In this document: piece by piece, positions 59,621 to 64,000 of the stretch
Numbering within the stretch: the stretch's first letter is position 1
Layout of the letters: each line of letters begins with the position of its first letter
Assembly (NCBI GenBank): GCA_032191485.1
Contig: JAVDOI010000013.1
Span: forward strand, 3,378,559 to 3,442,558
From: Leptoclinus maculatus
Taxonomy: Eukaryota > Chordata > Actinopteri > Perciformes > Stichaeidae
Reading direction: 5' to 3'
Length of the DNA: 64,000 nt
Notes under the pieces: model-generated
Databases searched by the model: none
Seen by the model: the letters and a program-made list of their open reading frames with translations, nothing else
What the model was told of the DNA's origin: nothing
Program-made: the position numbers and the translations under genes

Positions 59621-60124
59621 TTTGCTGAAGATAAAGACATAAATCGACAATCCAAATAGTTGCCGATTAATTTCCCAGACTCCTCCTCTTCCCTGGCTTG
59701 ACAAGGATAACCAGTGCTTTTGAAAACCCCATCCACACATCTCAGTGAACTCATTATGAAACTGGAGCATCTCTCGCTGTAAACACTGGAGTGTGACTTT
59801 CCGTCTGCAGCGCCGCCTCGCTGCCTCTCCGAGGCTTCGCGGCCCAAAGTCCGAGGGGATCAGCTCGTAATCCGCGGCCCCTTCAGGCACCGGCAGAACA
59901 GATAAAGGCACGGCATCGGTTTGAGATCACATCCCTCTGTGTGCACTGTAAAAACCCCAGTGAGCGAGTCAACAATGATGCACTTCAGGAAGCGGACGAT
60001 TCGGGCGTCTGAACATGTCGGGGAGCTCAGCGGTGGGGAGCGAGGCACGGAAAACCAACACTTGGCAGCCAGTCGCCGTCACACTTAGAAGTGTGTTTCC
60101 TCTGACTAACAATCCCACTGACAA

Positions 60125-60770
60125 TCAGTAGGGGTGGAACTACACGTCAATGTGAATCCATATATTGATTCAATGGTCATCGATCTAACCGATCGATGCA
60201 AAGTCAAAACATCGTGCATATCATCATCTTTAATGAAGCCCTTATATGGAATTCCATAGCACGTCTGTGTCACCATTTCCATCCAAGGGCATCTCCATCC
60301 TACAGAGCTCAGTACGAAAATTCATCTTATTTTCTGGTAGGTCAATAAATATATAGTCCACATGAAATAACAACATGGTTTTTAATACTCCTGTGTGAAT
60401 GAAATACTTGTAATTTCTCATTTAATTAGGAACTTAAGTGCAAAATAATCAGATTTTCTCAGAAATTTGAGTTAGCATGTGCTTGTTATTATCAATTTAG
60501 ACAACGTATCACGATATATGATTTCATCACGATACGATTCCATCGAAAGACGATAAATTATCACATTGAAATACCTCCCGGCCCTACTTGTGAGTTGATA
60601 TAAACGTACCGGATCGTGTTAGATGGGCATACGATATCGTCTCGTATCGATCGCAGGCCCCTCAATTGAATCCAAATCGTATCGCGGCAGATTTTGTGAT
60701 ATCGTATCGTTGTCCAAAAGAATCGATTTAATATCCTATCGTGATGCAGGTTGTGATTTACAGCCCTAAT
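60125..60770. repeat. Teleost element with CGATACGAT-rich body and GTGATTTACAGCCCTAA end
   Basis: It begins near TAGGGGTGGAACTACACG and is full of ATCGATC/CGTATCG words (ATCACGATATATGATTTCATCACGATACGATTC, then ATCGTCTCGTATCGATCGC). It ends TTGTGATTTACAGCCCTAA. This resembles a common fish DNA element bearing GATTCGATTCACGAT-type repeats. The boundaries are approximate. Confidence 0.65.
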
Positions 60771-61253
60771 TATCAGGCCATCGCCATCGACTTCTCCTCA
60801 CTACGACCAAAAAGAGAATTACAGACCGAGAGAAATTTGACGGGCGTGTTGCTGGCCCACATGCATGAATATGTGATGCACTCTCAGATGCCATGTCCTC
60901 CTTGCATCGGGGAGCATGAGACAGGGAGACAGAGTGAGAGGTTACAAGTCCTCCAATTATTTCAGTGTGCTTGCCGTGACACTCGACGGACCTTCATTTC
61001 GCCATCCTCAAACTGCCACACCGCTGCAGTCGTATCTGTGCAACGAGCACTAGATCCAATATTCAAACACGCCATCCACCCAAGCCTGTTGCTCTAAATA
61101 TTCTGCTTCTTCCCGATAAGACAAAGCAATAAAAATCAGCCATTTTGCAACATTGTTCCCCTCCCAAAAGCTTATTGCACAGAGGAATACGGATAATAAA
61201 GTGTAATTTGCTTCTGAGTGCTGGTGCTTTTCTCTGTGCATCAGTGCTTGTAC

Positions 61254-61281
61254 GTGTGTGTGTGTGTGTGTGTGTGTGTGT
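61254..61281. repeat. (GT)n microsatellite
   Basis: About 14 GT units. Confidence 0.95.
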
Positions 61282-61760
61282 TTCACTGAATGCTCGTCTT
61301 TATGTCACACTGATCGGCTCTTCTCCTGGCAACAGTCCAAACAGTGGAGCTGCTGGTAGGGAGAGGCGAGGACTCCGGGGAGCGACATCTTGTGACAACT
61401 CTGTCACATAATTTCATCATCGAGCATCGATCGAGGAGTCTCATTAGGTCCTTTCTGACAGATAAAAATCACATTGTCCAGGACAGAGCGGAGTGTGATG
61501 TGGCTTGTCAGGGTCAAAAAAAAAAAAAAAGCATGGAAGCACAGCTGGTGCATTTTTTGAAAGTGTAGCAACTGCATCTTCGGTGGCAACATGATTTGTA
61601 TTCCTTCCCATGGACATGCAAACGGACATTTTGGGGGCAGAAATGGAGCTAAGCTGAAACGAAGTGTCGTCTGAGAGACACTCACACATACAACCACGAC
61701 TGCCCTTGACACAAGGCTTAAGATACATGGAGGACATCTGACAGAAGACGTAACAGCCCG

Positions 61761-61786
61761 CCCCCCCCCCCCCCCCCCCCCCCCCC
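61761..61786. repeat. Poly-C tract (26 C)
   Basis: Uninterrupted run of 26 C. The 171-codon minus-strand frame across it owes a polyglycine run to this tract and is not a gene call. Confidence 0.9.
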
Positions 61787-62055
61787 TCCATCAGCAGCAC
61801 ACAAATACAGCCACAAACGAACATCTGCAGCACAGAGAGACACATTAATTTGTCATGCGTCGGGGCTTTTCCGTCGCGACGCAAATTGCAACTGAGACGA
61901 GACGAGAAGGCCCCAGACGCAGAAACGACGAGCTGCACGTCTAAAGAGCACGAGTCCAAAAGGAAGTTTTCTTTGTGTGATCAGTTTTTCATTCGCAAAG
62001 GATCAGCCTTCACGGACGAAGAGGAAATCGTAAACTGTACACAGACGGATGAAAA

Positions 62056-62077
62056 ACACACACACACACACACACAC
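62056..62077. repeat. (CA)n microsatellite
   Basis: Eleven CA units. Confidence 0.95.
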
Positions 62078-62663
62078 GTGCACGGAGGAAAACATCCCCG
62101 GTGGTGCAGACGGCTGGAACCGCATCTGATCTCCAAAGATTCCTGAGCTGCAAAATCTTAAATATTGATGGACTTCAATTCAAACGCTGGAGCTCATGCT
62201 GAAGAGGCCGAGAGGTTTTTTCTTCTCCTAATTAAATGAACCACAATAGGCTCAGAGTTCACCTTAGAACAAAGCAGTGATTTACACAGCACATTTATAT
62301 CAACTCATCTTAACTAGATTCTCTTTCTAAAAAGATCTTTTAGTTTTTTTTTATCTATGGAGCACTGTAGGAGAACATAAGAGCAAAAGTTACGACTACA
62401 TTCACAGTTATATGTCCCTCGCACACGTTCGTCGGCACTGACTCTTCTGTGTTCTGCGTCCACATTACCATTTCCTCCCACCTCGTCCGTACAACCAGCT
62501 GTACGTCCACACAGTCCTGCAGCGCGGCCTGTTTGTAGCCTTTGCAGTGCACAGTGCAGTTTTGCATTTCCTCTGCCGAGGAGAAGACAAATCAAGGCCT
62601 CGACCCACAAACCAGCTCCCCGAAACCTGAATCACACTCTGCAGCCAGGTCCACCTGACTGTG

Positions 62664-62665
<2 letters not shown>

Positions 62666-62698
<33 letters not shown>
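62666..62698. repeat. (GT)n microsatellite
   Basis: About 16 GT units, preceded by GTGTA. Confidence 0.95.
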
Positions 62699-62699
<1 letters not shown>

Positions 62700-62804
62700 C
62701 TACAGCCATTTAACTAACTGGTGATTAGTGGACTACAATACCCATATGCTTTAAATATCAGAGCATGCACAACAGGCTGTGTGATGCCATCCCTGTTACA
62801 CAGT

Positions 62805-63085
62805 TATAGGGCTGCAACATTTAATCTCCTGATTATTTTCTCAGTTCGTTGATGAATCACATCACCATTTGGTCCACCAAACATCAGAAGATATTGAGTC
62901 ATAATTGCCTTAAGACCAAGGTGACATCCTAAAATTGTTTGTTTTGTCTGACGATCCATAACCTGAAGATCGGTCCGTTTACAATCACACGAGACAAACA
63001 GATGATGACATGCTGCCGGAAAAATAACTAAAACAAACAAAGCAATTTGTCAATAAATCTTTTATTTAACTATTCATTTAGTGAC
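62805..63085. repeat. GGGCTGCAACA-type teleost repeat
   Basis: Starts ATAGGGCTGCAACATTTAATCTCC and carries AAGACCAAGGTGACATCCTAAAATTG and GTTTGTTTTGTCTGACGATCC. It ends near TCAATAAATCTTTTATTTAAC. It is a further copy of the family at 14.75 kb. Confidence 0.7.
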
Positions 63086-63223
63086 TGATTCTTCACCCAC
63101 TCGTGATGCTTTCAGGACCATCAGTGCTCCATCACTGCTCCATGGGTTCAGACTTCATACTGTACCACTCCCCATATGAGTGAAGCCATTAATGGAGACC
63201 AAACTATGAATCCACTACAGAAG

Positions 63224-63226
<3 letters not shown>

Positions 63227-63292
<66 letters not shown>

Positions 63293-63298
63293 GTGCGT
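63227..63298. repeat. Long (GT)n microsatellite
   Basis: About 35 GT units with a CGT interruption near the right end. Confidence 0.95.
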
Positions 63299-63639
63299 CT
63301 TATTAAGCACCAGCAGGACAAGTGTCACGTAAAACAGCACTTTGGAGCAGAATTTACATTTTTTTAAATATGAGTTGACTTAAGTAAACCTACAATGATT
63401 TATTTAAGAATCATAATTATTAATAGCGACCTTACAACCTTGATGAGTCGACACATCTCATGATAATGTATGCCAACTTGAGCAGCATGAATATATTACA
63501 GCAGAGCAGCTGCAAGGGTGGCTTTCCAAACTAAAAGCTCGATGGAAACACTAATCAGCCAGCAGGTCACTTCCCTTCCTGTTGGTAACCATTTAAAGAT
63601 TTAAAAATATATATTATAATATTACATATAGACAACAAC

Positions 63640-64000
63640 GTCTACGCCGAGAGATAGCGGCGCTTTTAATTGTAACTTTAACTGAATTCCGCGTCTGCGT
63701 CTCAGCGCAACTTAAATGGCCCGCAGCCAGTTTAAAGGGGACACGGGTGCATCTTGAAATACATCGCTCGCGGCTCAATATTTGCAACTTGCATCGCGCG
63801 ACGTCAGCACAAACAAAGAATGAAAACCCCCCTCGCGCGTACCGCCGAAATGATGGTGCGTAAACTTACATCGGTGGTTGCGACGCTTCCCCTTGTACAT
63901 GGTCATGGTGTAATACGGGTCCAGCTTTGCGCTCGTTCGGGTCTTCTTGCAGGTGCTACGTTCACTGACACACACACACACACGGCGTCGGGACTCCTGC
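63640..64000. promoter_or_regulatory. CpG-rich patch at right edge
   Basis: CpG density rises clearly compared with the surrounding AT-rich DNA (for example GCATCGCGCGACGTCAGC near 63792 and CCTCGCGCGTACCGCCG near 63831). This suggests a CpG island belonging to a promoter at or beyond the window edge. No TATA box or start site is evident. Confidence 0.4.
63870..63951 (-). CDS. Possible exon of an unidentified minus-strand gene
   Basis: The minus strand reads KKTRTSAKLDPYYTMTMYKG then KRRNHR and runs directly into a strong donor (CGAT|GTAAGT at 63870/63869). The composition is codon-like and basic, within a CpG-rich patch. An acceptor could be TGCAAG or the CAG after the CA tract; alternatively the exon starts at the ATG within TMTMYK as a first coding exon. 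I do not recognise the protein. It does not match ralyl, whose RRM exons were not found below it. Upper boundary uncertain. Confidence 0.3.

Noticed and set aside
61444..61959. 171-codon minus-strand frame with a glycine run
   Set aside because: The frame is kept open by the 26-base poly-C tract; low complexity and no homology.
51006..63860. RRM exons of ralyl
   Set aside because: I looked for reverse-strand codings of VFIGN, KGYAFVQY and NDPKS and saw none, so they are taken to lie outside the window.
1..64000. CRISPR arrays, tRNA or rRNA genes, bacterial operons
   Set aside because: No regularly spaced direct repeats with unique spacers, no recognisable tRNA B-box or rRNA sequence, and gene structure is eukaryotic.

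Overview
The window looks like nuclear DNA of a ray-finned (teleost) fish. It has spliced vertebrate genes with GT-AG introns, very long dinucleotide tracts, and several interspersed repeat families that I recognise as common in spiny-rayed fish. No bacterial, organellar, CRISPR or rRNA content was seen. Family names and synteny statements come from memory of protein families and of human chromosome 8q21; no search was run.

The genes lie mostly at the left end. A complete seven-exon cytosolic alpha-carbonic anhydrase (cahz/ca2-like, minus strand, 8730 down to 3704) joins in frame to 260 residues, with all zinc ligands and the proton-shuttle histidine. Next comes an intact single-exon rad51b-like recombinase ORF (minus, 12390 down to 11299; 363 residues). 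It stands head-to-head with a four-exon rbis gene (C8orf59 homologue, ribosome biogenesis; plus, coding 13919-14399; 98 residues). A compact divergent promoter with a CRE-like site lies between the last two. As I recall, human CA13 and RBIS are divergent neighbours, so the intronless rad51b appears to have been added between an old divergent pair.

From 14.4 to 43 kb I see no convincing gene. This stretch holds microsatellites, a composite minisatellite with duplicated palindrome-bearing modules (19.0-20.4 kb), decayed repeats, a RecQ-helicase-like mobile fragment (31.3-31.9 kb), a perfect 17-bp-arm inverted repeat (38.70-38.77 kb), and long homopolymer G runs.

From 51.0 down to 43.06 kb on the minus strand, five exons encode the C-terminal half of ralyl, an hnRNP C/RALY-like RNA-binding protein. 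Its RRM exons are not visible and presumably lie beyond the right edge; the last few codons lie in an unseen downstream exon. The rest, 51-64 kb, is intronic or intergenic, with repeats and a diverged local duplication (about 56.75-57.09 kb and 58.43-59.07 kb). The right edge is CpG-rich and contains a possible unassigned exon with a strong splice donor.

The three left-hand genes do not form a pathway: CO2/bicarbonate exchange, homologous recombination and ribosome assembly. The synteny cahz-rbis-ralyl matches human 8q21, but LRRCC1 and E2F5, which lie between RBIS and RALYL in human, were not found. I found no convincing new biological system. The best lead is the intronless, intact rad51b in a shared promoter.
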